A stretch of DNA of 64,000 nt from Patiria miniata (Eukaryota > Echinodermata > Asteroidea > Valvatida > Asterinidae): assembly GCF_015706575.1 (NCBI RefSeq), contig NW_024037075.1:10601746-10665745 (forward strand). The letters are read 5' to 3'. Under the pieces are notes generated by a model, which saw only the letters and a program-made list of their open reading frames with translations, did not search any database and was not told where the DNA came from. Position numbers and translations under genes: made by a program. Shown here piece by piece: positions 1 to 11,153 of the stretch; position 1 is the first letter of the stretch; each line of letters begins with the position of its first letter.

Positions 1-445
1 TCGTCTTCTTTGCGTGAAAATATCTCGAAAAGTCAATAGTCAACCCACCATAAATTGAAAAGAAAATGAAAGATGACACATTGATCATCATTTTTCTGTG
101 CAGCTTGAATACCTGTGAGAGTTTTGAGTATTTTTAAAAGAATTTTGAAGTATGGGCATTTAGCACTAGTGTCTATGGGAGTTTATTTGCAGGTATGCAC
201 CCCCCAGGTTCGGTGGGCCTGATCAACCCAATGGTTTGTAAGAGTCAGTTTGCCCAAAGGATTTCAGCAATGAAAGACTGGTATCTGGCCGTCTATTTAT
301 GTTGGTGGTGCGTATGGTAAAACGAAAAACAAAACATGCTTTGATTTGGCATGAAGATTTAACAAACACATTCAGGCTGCGGCAAATCCAATATATTGGT
401 TAATGATGTTTTTATTGTACATGCATGTATTCGTGTCTGAGTGTA
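1..445. other. Unannotated left-edge flank
   Basis: I see no long open frame, no recognisable repeat end and no RNA gene here. It is the AT-rich outer flank of the duplicated region that precedes the first P450 gene. Something could continue from beyond the window edge. Confidence 0.4.
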
Positions 446-1005
446 ATGAAGACATTAAATCCTGTAGCTTGTGTTGGTAATCTCGCCGTCGGTTGAATAT
501 TCTTTCCCAGAACTTGTCTGCACGGTTGACATGTACATGTGAACTCCAGTTCTCTTTCTCAATGAGCGCTACATTTCAGCATATTCCTGTTTAGATTTTC
601 GTTCTCCAAGTTTCCGTACAACCATGTCCAACTAATATATTAAAGTGCAAGCAGCAAACCTTTGTCCAGAAATAGAAGCAAAGAATTATAAGGTTTCAAC
701 TGTACAAAGTGTACGTTACATTAACATATTAAGATAGCATGCACATGCATGGCCTTGTGCATGGCCAGGGCCCTGACCACAGTTTCCCCACATACACTTT
801 GTTACGCAACGTTACGTAAATCTCACTCACTGGGCCGATGACCACCAGTGATTGTATGCTCTCTCATTGGTTGTATCTGTCAGTGCACAAACCATCGGCG
901 CTGTTGTCTTATTGGCTCATTCTGGTTTGTACACGAACCATCGGTACCAATGGTTCGTGTACATTCAATTAAATGTCACTTCTATCGAGAGTGTCCGAGT
1001 AATGT
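446..1005 (+). repeat. 5' flank duplication, copy 1
   Basis: This block is repeated in direct orientation at 1180-2175. Shared landmarks in the same order are the segment starting at the AATGAAGACATTAAATCC motif, a GCATGCACATGCATG run, the TTACGCAACGTTACGTAA segment, two inverted CCAAT motifs (ATTGG) and a CATTCAATTAAATGTCAC segment. Copy 1 lacks the 388-bp insertion of copy 2 and so shows the ancestral empty site. It lies 1.4 kb upstream of the P450 start and may carry distal regulatory elements, which is inference. Confidence 0.85.
812..819. promoter_or_regulatory. Candidate bZIP site TTACGTAA (copy 1)
   Basis: A perfect palindromic TTACGTAA follows a TTACGCAA half-related site six bases upstream. 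TTACGTAA is the consensus of PAR/E4BP4-type bZIP factors. Its conservation in both copies of the duplicated flank comes free with the duplication, so function is not shown. Confidence 0.3.
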
Positions 1006-1359
1006 AAACAACCCCCCAGTCAAAAAAGCTAACCATGAAATTTCAAAGATTCAATACTGTATTGTGTATTCAGGTTCTAGTAACCCCTTTCCCAAACATG
1101 GTTCAGTTGGCTGTAATTGTTTAGACATTAGAGCTGATTTGATACATGTAATGTCAGCCACGGTGGAATTGCCCAGATAATGAAGACATTAAATCCTGTA
1201 GCTTGTGTAGGTAATCTCGCCGTCGGTTGAATATTCTCTCCAAGAACTCTGCACGGTTGACATGTACATGTATGTATTACAACTCCAGTTCTCTTTCTCA
1301 GTGAGCGCTACATTTCAGCATACTCCTGTTTAGATTTTCGTTCTCCAAGTTTCCGTACA

Positions 1360-1392
1360 ACCATGGAGGATGTGTTCTTATTCCTCCATGGT
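1360..1392. repeat. Short hairpin insert
   Basis: Eleven-base arms, ACCATGGAGGA and its complement, flank an 11-base loop. Copy 1 of the flank has no such hairpin, and the CGTACAACCATG word is present on both sides of it in copy 2, so it is an insertion with local duplication. Confidence 0.6.
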
Positions 1393-1530
1393 ACAACCAT
1401 GTCCAACTAATATATTATAGAGCAAGCAGCAAACCTTTTTGTCCGGAAATAGAAGCAAATATAAAGTTTCAACTGTACAAAGTGTACGTTAAGATAGCAT
1501 GCACATGCATGACCTTGTGCAGGGCCAGGG

Positions 1531-1918
1531 CGCGTAATTTTTTTCCCTAGGAGTGTTAGGGGCAATGTCATGAATAATTCAGTTTTTCCTTTGAATCATT
1601 GCAAGACTTAGGTTCTCGTTCTATTTTCCCCTTAATTTAAAATTATCTCAGTGATAAATTTGGAGAAGAAAAACAGCTGATGAAAATGAGCAGCGACAAC
1701 GTGGATTCGAACCAGGGATCTTTGTATCCATAGCTCATCTCGCTATCCACTAGGCTACTGTGTGGTAGCTCGACGACAACTGTTCTTTAAAATGCTTTAA
1801 TGTATTGTAACTAGTTGAATAACCAACAACAATGCTTGATGTCATTGTCCGTTCTCATGGATAAACATGAATTATTCATGACTTTGCCCCTAACCCTCCT
1901 AGGAATAAAAATTACGCG
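1531..1918. mobile_element. MITE with tRNA-like core
   Basis: A 388-bp non-autonomous element. Its ends are inverted repeats of about 50 bp beginning CGCGTAATTTTT, with a shared CCTAGGAG..GTTAGGGGCAA block. A GCCAGGG word stands directly on both sides (1524-1530 and 1919-1925), while the paralogous flank at about 765 has a single copy, which gives the empty site and a target duplication of 7-8 bp. Inside, on the minus strand, lie a tRNA A box and B box (see 1700-1772). No transposase is encoded. The family is not identified. Confidence 0.85.
1700..1772 (-). other. tRNA-derived segment inside MITE
   Basis: On the minus strand, TAGCCTAGTGG (1747-1757) fits the tRNA A box and GGTTCGAATCC (1703-1713) is a perfect B box, at tRNA-like spacing. 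I could not fold a full acceptor stem with CCA-side pairing, and it lies within a transposon. I call it a tRNA-derived polymerase III promoter relic, not a working tRNA gene. Confidence 0.6.
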
Positions 1919-1966
1919 GCCAGGGCCCTGACCACAGTTTCCCCCCACACACTTTGTTACGCAACG

Positions 1967-1974
1967 TTACGTAA
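1967..1974. promoter_or_regulatory. Candidate bZIP site TTACGTAA (copy 2)
   Basis: This is the counterpart of the site at 812-819, now about 450 bp before the P450 start codon. It is the nearer of the two and the likelier one to matter for that gene, if either does. Confidence 0.3.
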
Positions 1975-2342
1975 ATCTCACTGATAGCTGATCTAGGCGA
2001 GGCCACTGGGCCAACGGCCGCCGGTGGTTGTATGCTCTCTTATTGGCTATATCTGTCAGTGCACAAACTGCTGAAACCATTTACAAACGGCGCTGTTGTC
2101 TTATTGGCTCATTCTGGTTTGTACACGCCGATGGTTCGTGTTCATTCAATTAAATGTCACATCTATCGAGAGTGTCCGAGTAATAGAATACAGACCGAGT
2201 ACAATGTGATTTTTTTATAACGACGGAGTTATTCCAGTCACACAGGACACAGACAAGGTTAAGTTTCGGAAAAGCTTGACTATTGGTTCCATACATAGGC
2301 CTTACACAGGCTATTCGTTATTCATTGATCTATAGAAGCCGG

Positions 2343-2366
2343 TAAAATATATTTATATATATCAAG
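2343..2366 (+). promoter_or_regulatory. TATA-like tract before P450 gene
   Basis: An alternating TATATTTATATATAT tract ends about 53 bp before the ATG at 2419. It could be the TATA region of a short leader. A pyrimidine-rich TTTCTTCACAG acceptor-like sequence at about 2384-2394 leaves open a spliced noncoding first exon. Confidence 0.35.
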
Positions 2367-2418
2367 TTATTAACGCCTTAGCCTTTCTTCACAGGTATAG
2401 GACGATCGAGGATATATC

Positions 2419-5400
2419 ATGGCTCAAACGGAAGTGATCCACAGCTCTTTGACCATCGAATCATCACTGGTCTTTTTAGGAGTTTTCGTCCTTGTCGTTT
2501 GGCTTCTTCGAAGACCAAGGAACCTGCCTCCCGGGCCGACTGGACTACCTTTCATCGGTTACCTCCCAAAGTTAGCCCTGCAAGGCGACGAGTACAAATC
2601 CCTGGCCCTGCTCGCCAATACCTACGGGGATGTGTTCAGTTTTAATCTGGGCGGGCAGCTGGTGGTTGTCCTAAACAGTTACGAAGCCATCAAGAAAGCC
2701 CTGGCTCATCCAAACACCAGTGACAGACCACCGACGCCTTTCTACATCAAGGCCACACCGGACAAAGACGCTCTGGGTAAGATATAAGTCAATAGACTAA
2801 TCAAAGTTGCTCATTAGATGTGGTTTTCATCCAGACTGGGACCTCGACGGAGTGCTGAAAACATGCAAAACGAAATGAGGCCAACTTTACTCCCTCTTTG
2901 ACTGACAAAATTCTCCCAAACTTTCATAAGGTAAAGACAAAAGGTCCTCAGTATTTCACCAAACAAGTTTGCAGTCTCAATTCAATTTTTTAAGGAGAGT
3001 TTTCTTCAATATTTTGCACATGAGAGGGAAGTCAAGTGATTGTGGCCAAAGACCAGACTGGTACATGTCCAAAAGACTGACCTCTTCGTTGGTCTGGTGG
3101 TTGACATGGAGAAATGTGTAGAAATAGTCTTACCAATGGAGATCAATGGTATTATCAGACATGCCAGATGTTTCGTTTTGGTACAGTTGCTTGATACAGT
3201 ACTTAATTAAGGGTTGTTGGACGGGTTCTTTATTTCAGGTGCCAGTCTATTCTTGTATTGCATGTTTTCAATACAAGTTTTGGGACCGTTTTACACAGTA
3301 TTGAGAGCCTCCCATATTTTCGGACTAGTTTTCACCATGAATACTGAGACGCTCTAAACATCCGCCTGCCATTTGGAATAAACTCACTGCCACACTCCGT
3401 CAAACAACATCCCTGGACATCTTCAAAACAGAACTGAAATCTCATCTACTTCACTAGTTATTTCTCTATGACTTGAGCTAGACTATTTTTGTGTGTGTAG
3501 GCGCCTTGATCGGGTTTCCGGATAAGTGCGCTATATAAATCTATATTATTATTATTATTATCATCCAAATAAGGTTCGCTTTAATAAAATTTCACACAAT
3601 ATTAATGCACTCCCTTTCAGTGACGTGTTTGGAGCACATTTAAAGCAAGATCTGCGACAGAGGACCCCCCCCTTCGTGTCGGTCATTGTATTCCCATAAT
3701 TTCAGGAATTTTTTTTGTTTAGGCTAAAAAGTTCAGGAAACATGTCCTCAGGAAAATGTTAAAGTCTACGATGCTTTCTCCTAATTTCTGAGGCAAACTA
3801 CATTTAGAAACTTCAGCATTCCATTATTTTTGGACCCATTTTACTACTATCACAACATCAGTCAGCAGCTGAAGGGGGGGGGGGGGAGTTTGCAAGGCTA
3901 AAACGCCCCTCCCCTCCCACAAGTCCCAGATCCGCAACTGAGTAGACCTATGTAGTAACACTAAAAAGAGCAGCCAAAATGAATCGATAGAAATTAAATA
4001 TGAAGCATTTTGTACAGACGATCATGACACGTTAAAGATCGATATGACTTCAACTGGTTCGCCCGATTGCCAACGATGATCGGGCTAACCATTTGCGAAG
4101 TTACCCCCAGTTATATATAAATAAAAACAAAATACCGGATATGTTAACAATTAAGTACAAATGTGATTTATTTTTGAGGTGTCATCCATTTTAGGTGTTG
4201 CTTCAGCATCCGGTCAAAGCTGGACCGAACAGCGCAAGTTCTCCCTGAAAGTGCTGAGGGGTCTCGGTGTCGGAAAATCAAGCTTTCAGGATGCCATTGC
4301 TGGTGAGGCAGGCTACCTGATCGGAGAGATGAAGAACCTAAACCAAAAGCCATTGAATCCGACTACATTGGTTGGTAACGCCGTCTCAAACGTCATCTGT
4401 TCCGTAACCCTCGGTAAAAGATTCGAGTATTCTGACGGCAAGTTTCAGGAGCTTTTGAGGATGATAAACAGGAACTTTGAGCTCGTTGGCGGAGGGTCTA
4501 TGTACCAGTATGTGCCATTCGTGCAGTATCTAACATTCATCCCTACCTTTACAGAGGTGCAATCCAACGTTCACAAAATTGTTGGATTTCTGAAAGAAAA
4601 CGTCGACGAACACCGTCAAAATTTGGATCCGGACAATCCCAGAGACTTCATGGACGTCTTTCTCGGTGAAATCCAGAGCAACGAGAGGAATAACATCAAG
4701 AGTCACATCTCGCCCAGCAACATGCTGCTGACTGTCTTCGAAATTTTCGTTGGCGGGACAGAAACCACCTCCTCCACTCTCTGCTGGGCCTTGTTGTACA
4801 TGCTGGCTCACCCGGAGGTTCAGAGCAAAGTCCAGCGAGAGATAGACGAGGTGGTCGGCCGCAACCGTCTGCCTCGCATCGCCGACAAGCCCGAGTTGTC
4901 GTACACGGAGGCGACCATCATGGAGGTGCAACGCATCGCCAGCGTGGGCGCACTGGGCGTGCCTCACATGTTCTCGCAAGATACGTCAATCTTTGGCTAC
5001 GATATGCCCCGCAACACCATTCTGATTTCTAACCTGTGGGCAGTCAGCCGAGACCCGAACCTCTGGCCCGAACCGGAGAAGTTTCGACCGGAGAGGTTTC
5101 TGGACGGGGATGGGAAAGTGAGGCTCCCAGAAGAACATCTGCCTTTCTCCACAGGTAAGAAAAGACACATAGAAAGAGAATAGCGTCATTGGTACTTTCG
5201 CGCGTGTTGTTCAACTTCTCAAGAAACGAAAATTTACCCCAACTGTTTTTTTCTTACCCGCAGGTCGTCGAGTATGTCTGGGGGAGCAGCTGGCTAAGAT
5301 GGAATTGTTCATCTTCTTCTCTTTCCTCCTGCATCAGTTCACCTTTAAGAAACCAGAGGATGCCCCGCCCATCTCCCTCAAGGCAGTCAACGGCTTCACC

Positions 5401-5445
5401 TTAACACCCACTCCCTTCGAAATATGTGCGGTACTGAGGGAATGA
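2419..5445 (+). CDS. Cytochrome P450, CYP2-like, intact (3 exons)
   Basis: A microsomal haem monooxygenase of the CYP2 clan, substrate unknown. The exons 2419-2776, 4195-5154 and 5264-5445 join into 1500 bases, or 499 residues, a normal P450 length. Both introns are GT-AG and phase 1 (1418 and 109 bp). An N-terminal hydrophobic anchor at residues about 12-30 is followed by a basic stop-transfer RRPR and the proline-rich hinge LPPGPTGLP. The helix C region reads GQSWTEQRKFSL as in CYP2 enzymes. The I helix has GGTETT at 306-311 with Glu in place of the commoner Asp. The ExxR is EVQR at 363-366, the PERF motif is at 418-421, and the haem signature FSTGRRVCLG at 437-446 makes Cys444 the iron ligand. 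The start is fixed by the anchor. Its paralogue is the pseudogene at 26480. Three exons is few for this clan and suggests intron loss. Induction and substrate cannot be read from the sequence. Confidence 0.93.
3368..3562 (+). mobile_element. LINE 3' end fragment in P450 intron 1
   Basis: Translating the plus strand gives a WNKLTATLRQTTSLDIF stretch, then KTELKSHLLH, the typical C-terminus of CR1/L2/Jockey-type reverse transcriptase proteins. It is followed by a short 3' UTR containing GCGCTATATAAATC and a (TTA)n tail at about 3545-3562. It is a heavily 5'-truncated insertion in the same sense as the P450 gene. The equivalent intron of copy 2 lacks it. Confidence 0.75.
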
Positions 5446-6562
5446 AAATGTTTGAATAAGGAGTACCATTTCAAATCACTGAGTATATTATATAAATGTA
5501 TATATAAAATCTCACCTTTGCACACAAAAGTTCTGTGCCATTTTAAAGCATAAGAGCATATTACAGGCACATTTTCCTTATGGTTGTACATACCATGATA
5601 ACATAGTTTAGTTCTGAGTGTCTGTCTTATTTAATAAATTACTTCAGGTAAAAAATGCACGGAATTATAAAGTTGTAAAGTTATAATAAAGTTGACACAC
5701 CGGAATACTGGTTCCACGGCTAGCCCAATGCTGCAAGAGGCCGAATTACTCAGAAAGACTTGAGCAGTGTCCATGCGCGCTGTCCTGTATCTTACAAATT
5801 TGCCTTGCAAACCGACCTTTTAAAAATGTAGTTATTGCAACACGAGAAGTCGATTAAATAATTACTTGTACTTGTTAAACTAGTCTCTTTATTCATCAGG
5901 CTTATGGAAACCATTTACTCTGCGGAGTATTTTTAAGGAGACATTTAATTCATTAATTAAAGGGGCAATCTTCGTTACTCAAAGGGCAACCTTCATGTGT
6001 TAAAGGCTATAGGCTATGCACCAAAGGCAAGGAAGTTGGAGACTAATCACCATTATCTAAAGTGTATCTGTATAATCAAGTTTATTTTAATCATTTTTTT
6101 CCATTATCAAATATACATTAACACATCAAATGAATTAAAAATCAGGCAGTTTCTTTGTGTCTGATCTGGCAACTCGTTTCCATTATTTTCATAAAACTGT
6201 CGATCTTTCAAGGTAATCCACGTATAAGTACTGGATACGATATGTATATGAATATAGACATACTACTTAAAGGCTTGGCATGTGTGAAAAACTGGTGTAG
6301 AGTACATTCAAGGAAAATACACTAAACTACTTACCATGATAAAAGCCGTGTTTTTTTTTTAATGTAAATGCATATATACACCAATAAAACAGGATCATTA
6401 ATAAAGCACAGCAGTTTTATGATTTGAGAGACTGCTTTTATGGCTAGCCCTGATTTGATGGCAATGTTTTTATGTTTCTCTACTCACAATAATAATTACA
6501 TTATAAAAACAAGTGCCAGCATTTATTGCTCCAAGACGAATTGTAATTTTACAATTACGGTA
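5446..6562 (+). other. P450 3' flank
   Basis: AATAAA at 5633-5638, about 190 bases after the stop, is a plausible poly(A) signal. The copy-2 pseudogene has AATAAA in the matching place, near 29978. Homology to the copy-2 flank extends to about 5830. From about 5830 to 6560 I see only AT-rich sequence with no open frame or repeat end that I recognise. Confidence 0.55.
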
Positions 6563-7189
6563 TTGTTGATGTACCCTAACGTGGCGCGGCGCGGCCCCTA
6601 ACGTGGCGCACTTTGATTTTTCGCCTGTAGCGCCTAGCTAGAGCAAAAGTTTTAACTGAAATTTCACAGAAAGTGGAATTTCATCAAGTTCTATCTCCCG
6701 TTCATAAATCTCAAATTTATCTACCCGTTACAAAGTTAGAAGAAAAATATATTTTGGCGTGATTGTCTGATTTTATTTCGAAGTGCAAAGTGAACCCATT
6801 GAAAATGCCCCAAAAAATAAGAAAATAATTTTTTGACAAACTTCTGGTTGGATATGTAAGTAGAGATGATAATGGTTTATCAGAATTTATCAACTTAACA
6901 GAAATTCTTAAATGTCAATTTGGAATTTTCCGAGATTTATTCAAGTGCGCAACGTTGGGGAGCACTCGGCCAATTTGTGCCCAATTTCCGGACGCCACCG
7001 TTTTTGAATTTTGGAAGTTAAATTTAATAACACCGAATTTGTTCACAGAGGTTAAATAGCAAGCATTAATAAGGTAAAAGTACCAGTAATGCACTGCATG
7101 ATTTTAAGGTTTGTCAACAAAGAGGTTTGGCAACACTACCCGAAGAAAGTCGGGTAAACGTCGAAGTGCGCCACGTTAGGGAACGCCAC
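6563..7189. mobile_element. TA-flanked MITE (long form)
   Basis: A 627-bp inverted-repeat element flanked by TA. Both ends carry CCCTAACGTGGCGC-type terminal repeats: one end reads through TTGTTGATGTACCCTAACG and the other is the complement of GTGGCGTTCCCTAACG. A shorter relative in reverse orientation is at 30085-30400. No transposase is seen. The TA target suggests mobilisation by a Tc1/mariner-like enzyme, which is inference. Confidence 0.8.
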
Positions 7190-7199
7190 TATAAAGGGT

Positions 7200-7640
7200 T
7201 TGGTTTCCCCCTTTTTTGCAGATTATAAAATGGCAAAACGGTAAAGGTTTTGCTTTTCCTTTTTTTTTTCTTTTTAAAAATTCAAAAACAATAATTAGTT
7301 AAGGGTTTGCTTTTCTTTTTTCTTAATTTCAAAAGTTCCAAAACGATAATTGGTAAAGGATTTTTCCTTTTTTGTTTTTTACAAATATAAAAACGGCACT
7401 TGGGTAAAGGGTTTGCTTTTCTCTTTTCTTTTCAAAAATTCAAAAGCAAGGGTTTGCTTGATCTTTTTTTCTTTCAAAAATTCAAAAACAATAATTGGTA
7501 AAAGTTTTTCTTTTTTTTCCCAGAAATTGTAAAGGATTTGTTCCTCCTTTGTTCTGTTTACAGATTTGAAAACGGTAAACGGTAAAACGTTTGTTTTCTG
7601 TTTTTCTTTTCACAGATGCATAAACGGTAATTACTTGTAT
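7200..7640. repeat. Degenerate tandem array
   Basis: About six imperfect copies of a 60-80-bp monomer built as GGTAAAGGGTTTGCTTTTC, a T-rich stretch, then CAAAAATTCAAAAACGATAA. Related monomers reappear at 16740-16860, so the array was probably continuous before the 7.6-16.7 kb insertions split it. Confidence 0.7.
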
Positions 7641-7660
7641 GTTGAAACTACATACTAGAC

Positions 7661-10600
7661 TAGTAGTAGTAGTAGAAACATGTATTTCAATGTTGCCATT
7701 TCCACACAATAAAATCTTACAATGCCGTGTAAACATATTATACAGAGCAAAATGCAAGGAGTTATGTAATTGTGTATAATAATGTACATGGATCAATACT
7801 AGAACAAATTTACGACAACATTTAGGTATAAGGTGAAGCGTCACGCTTTTGTACCCTAACCTATCGACAGACAAGTGGACATGACCAAGAAAAACAGAGA
7901 CAGTGACAAAGGACAAAATGGACAACAGTGAGACACACAAAGACACAACCTAGAAAAACACAAACTGGTATGAGACGAGGGCATACATCTAGATTCATAC
8001 ATTATAACTAGTTATTCGAATAAACGTGGAAAAACACAAACTGGTATGAGACGAGAGCATGCATCTAGATTCATAAATTATAACTAGTTGTTCGAATAAG
8101 AATTGAGTAGATGTGATCTAAGATTTTTAACAAAGACAGAGAAGGAAGGTGCTGATTTTAAGAAGTCATCTAGACTATTCCAGTATGATGTACCACGTTG
8201 AATAACGCTATTTTTAGACAATGTTGTTCTGTTGAATTGGACATATAAATTTCTCCTACTAGTGCTTCGGGTATTATACAAATGAATATCAGATGTGAGA
8301 ATAAAGAAGGGGTTGAAACAAGTAGGTAATGCATTGTGTGTAAACCTATACATACATTTTCCCAGGTTAAAGTAGTATAAGTCATTGAATTGTAAGAGTC
8401 TCAAATTCGCAAATAAAGGAAGGGTATGATCACGATAACCAGTATGAGATATTAATCGGACTGCTCGCTTCTGTAACTTGAGCAGTTTGTTGCATTTGGA
8501 TGGTGAACCACCCCAAGTCAAAATTGAATATTTTAGATATGGCAAAATAAAGGAATTGTACAAGGTTAGTAAGATTCTACTGGGAAGGTAATATTTTAAA
8601 CGATTCATTATGCCTACATTTTTTGATATTTTTGTCGCTATATCATCGATGTGTTTTTTCCAAGTGAGATTCTCGTCATTAATTATGCCCAAGAATTTAG
8701 TGCTTTTTACTTGACTTAGATTGGAATTGTTTAAGATTAAGGGAACCAATTGAGTGTATTTATACTGATGGGCACAAAAAATCATATATTTCGATTTCAA
8801 CAAATTAATGCAAAGTTTGTTAGCTAAGAGCCACGTACTAATTATTTTCAATTCAACATTAAGGTTTCTAATAGCAGTATCAACATTTTTATGAGTATAT
8901 AATAAACTAGTGTCATCGGCAAATAAACAAAATGAAATAATGTCAGAGGTGTTAATGATATTATTAATATAAATGATAAAAAGTATTGGGCCTAATACAG
9001 AACCCTGTGGTACCCCACAAGTAATATCTCGATAGGAAGAGTTTACAGAATTATATGACACGTACTGCTTTCTATTACTCAAATAACTTTTAAATAAGTC
9101 AAGTGCTGTTTCACGCACACCGTAGTGTTCCAACTTGCTTATTAAACAATCATGATTGACTGTATCAAAAGCTTTTGACAAGTCTAGAAATATGCCAATC
9201 GAAAAGATTATTATGTTCAATCGCGGTACATATTTTACTTAGAACATAGGATGTCGCCAGATCAGTTGACCTGTTTTGTCTAAAACCAAATTGTGCATCA
9301 GACACGATATCGTGCTTGTTCATAAAAGATATTAATCTTGTGTAAATTAACTTTTCAAATAATTTGGAAACTGTGGACAATACCGATATGGGTCTATAAT
9401 TACCAATATCATGCTTACAACCTTTTTTGTAGATTGGTGTAACCTGTGCTATTTTTAAATCATCAGGAAATACTCCAGCTGTCAAGCACTTATTAAATAT
9501 GTCAGCCAAAGGCTTCGCTATAGAATACCGTGCTTGTTTAATAACAAAAGAACTTAAGCCATCAAATCCAGGAGCCTTGCCAGAAGGAAGTTTGTTAAGA
9601 TTATCCACAATCTCTTGTGGGGTAACAGGTGACAAAAAGACTGAGTTCGAGCATGGGGTCTTTAGAAATGAACGAAAAGAAGTGTTACATGACGGTAGTT
9701 TGCTATCAAGGTTATTGCCAATATTGACAAAATAATTATTAAATGCCTCAGCAATCTCCATGTTACCTTCAAGATTAGTACCGTCTTGGTTAAAAAAGAA
9801 GGGTTAGCATTTTGCTTGCACTTATTAGAAGAGAATTAATAATATTCCAAGTACCTTTAATATTGCTTTTTACTTCATTGAATTTTTTTTTGGAGATAAC
9901 TTTTTTTGGATAATTTAATAAGAGAGTTAAGTTTATTTTTGTAGCAGGTATAGACAGATTTATTATGCGAAGTGGGTTTCTTCCTGAATTTTCTATACAA
10001 ATAATGTTTACGCCTAATTGAAGGGTAAATACCGTCAGTTAGCCAAGGGGATTTGAGTTTATCATAACGGCATTTTACCTCGTGTAAGGGAAAGTTTTTG
10101 TTATAAATGTGTGTAACATGTAACAGAAATGTATTGTACATACTATGAATATCATTTGATGACGTTATTTCATCCCATTCAGTATCATTCAAGTCATGAA
10201 TAAAATTGTCAATATTATTGTGGTTAAAGTCACACTTTTTACATTTGCGATCAGGGTGCTCTCTTTCTTTAAGGTTTTCAACTATTAAAAATACTGGAAG
10301 ATGGTCACTGATATCGGTCACCAAAACACCGGCAGGATGAGTTTGATAAACATTGGTAAAAATATTATCAATAAGAGTTGCACTTTCCGTAGTAATCCTG
10401 GTTGGTTTGTCTATAGTAGGATAGAAAGAATGAGATAATAATGTATTCATGAAGCTTTGAACGCTATTATCAGTATCACATTCCATTAAGTTGATATTAT
10501 AATCGCCCATAATGTAACACGATTTGTTCTCATTATCTATTTGTGATAATATTGTATCAATACTCTCAATAAAGTCATTACATGTCACGAAAGGAGGTTT

Positions 10601-11081
10601 ATAAACAATTCCAACGATAATATTCGCGTTACCTGCGTTAACAAGTTCAATAAAACATGATTCAATATCAGAATTAGTAAGACATAAGTCAGTGCGATTT
10701 ATATAAGCTGTCACGTTTCATATATAGTGCAACACCACCACCTCTTTTGTTTTGTCTACAGTTACCTTCAATAGTGTAATTAGGTATTTGTATTAAGGAG
10801 TCATGTATATCCTTTAACCAGGTTTCAGATATTCCAATAACTGCGAAACTCTTTTGTAATATATTTAAATATTCAATAATGCTTGATATGTTTCTTGGTA
10901 GACTACGAGCATTGAAATGCAGCAGCTTTATATCATTGCTTTTGCTGAAATTATCTAAAAACCCATCTTCACTATAATAATTACAGTTATTGTAAGGAAT
11001 ATCAAAATTAACATCCGGATCTATGTCGGAATTCATAAACAAGTTTTTACTTAATTGCTGATTAACAATACATCTTATCAT
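7661..11081 (-). mobile_element. CR1/Jockey-type LINE, minus strand, decayed
   Basis: A non-LTR retrotransposon read from high to low coordinates. The AP-like endonuclease spans about 11081-9875: a LLHFNARSL start, ISETWL, a GDYNINL catalytic region and SDHLPVF. Reverse transcriptase follows at 9761-8084: FDGLS, a YRPISVLS box, LSKAFDTVNHD, GVPQGSVLGP, the FADDTSLLY active site and a C-terminal WNSLDDFL..F. The frame changes near 10.70 kb, between 9.88 and 9.76 kb and near 9.2 kb, so it is dead. The 3' UTR (8083 down to about 7680) contains a tandem 78-bp duplication (about 7951-8100) and ends in a (CTA)n tail at about 7661-7675. The CR1/Jockey/Daphne clade is not resolved. Confidence 0.88.
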
Positions 11082-11153
11082 TTCAACACCATTCTACACA
11101 ATAAACAATCAAATCATCCTGATTTTGGTATTTGTGCTTGCAGCAGCAACCGG
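11075..11153. repeat. 79-bp direct repeat, copy 1
   Basis: Nearly identical to 12376-12454. It overlaps the 5' end of the LINE open frame and runs into the sub-repeats that follow. It could be part of the LINE 5' UTR or of the neighbouring mosaic. Confidence 0.8.

Larger units (their letters stand above)
1180..2175 (+). repeat. 5' flank duplication, copy 2
   Basis: This is the second copy of the block at 446-1005. It is enlarged by the tRNA-cored inverted-repeat element at 1531-1918 and by a small 33-bp hairpin-containing insert around 1360-1392. It ends about 240 bp before the P450 ATG, so it is the proximal upstream region of the intact gene. Confidence 0.85.

Noticed and set aside
1700-1772. 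Functional tRNA gene
   Set aside because: The A and B boxes are present, but no complete cloverleaf could be drawn and it lies within a MITE.
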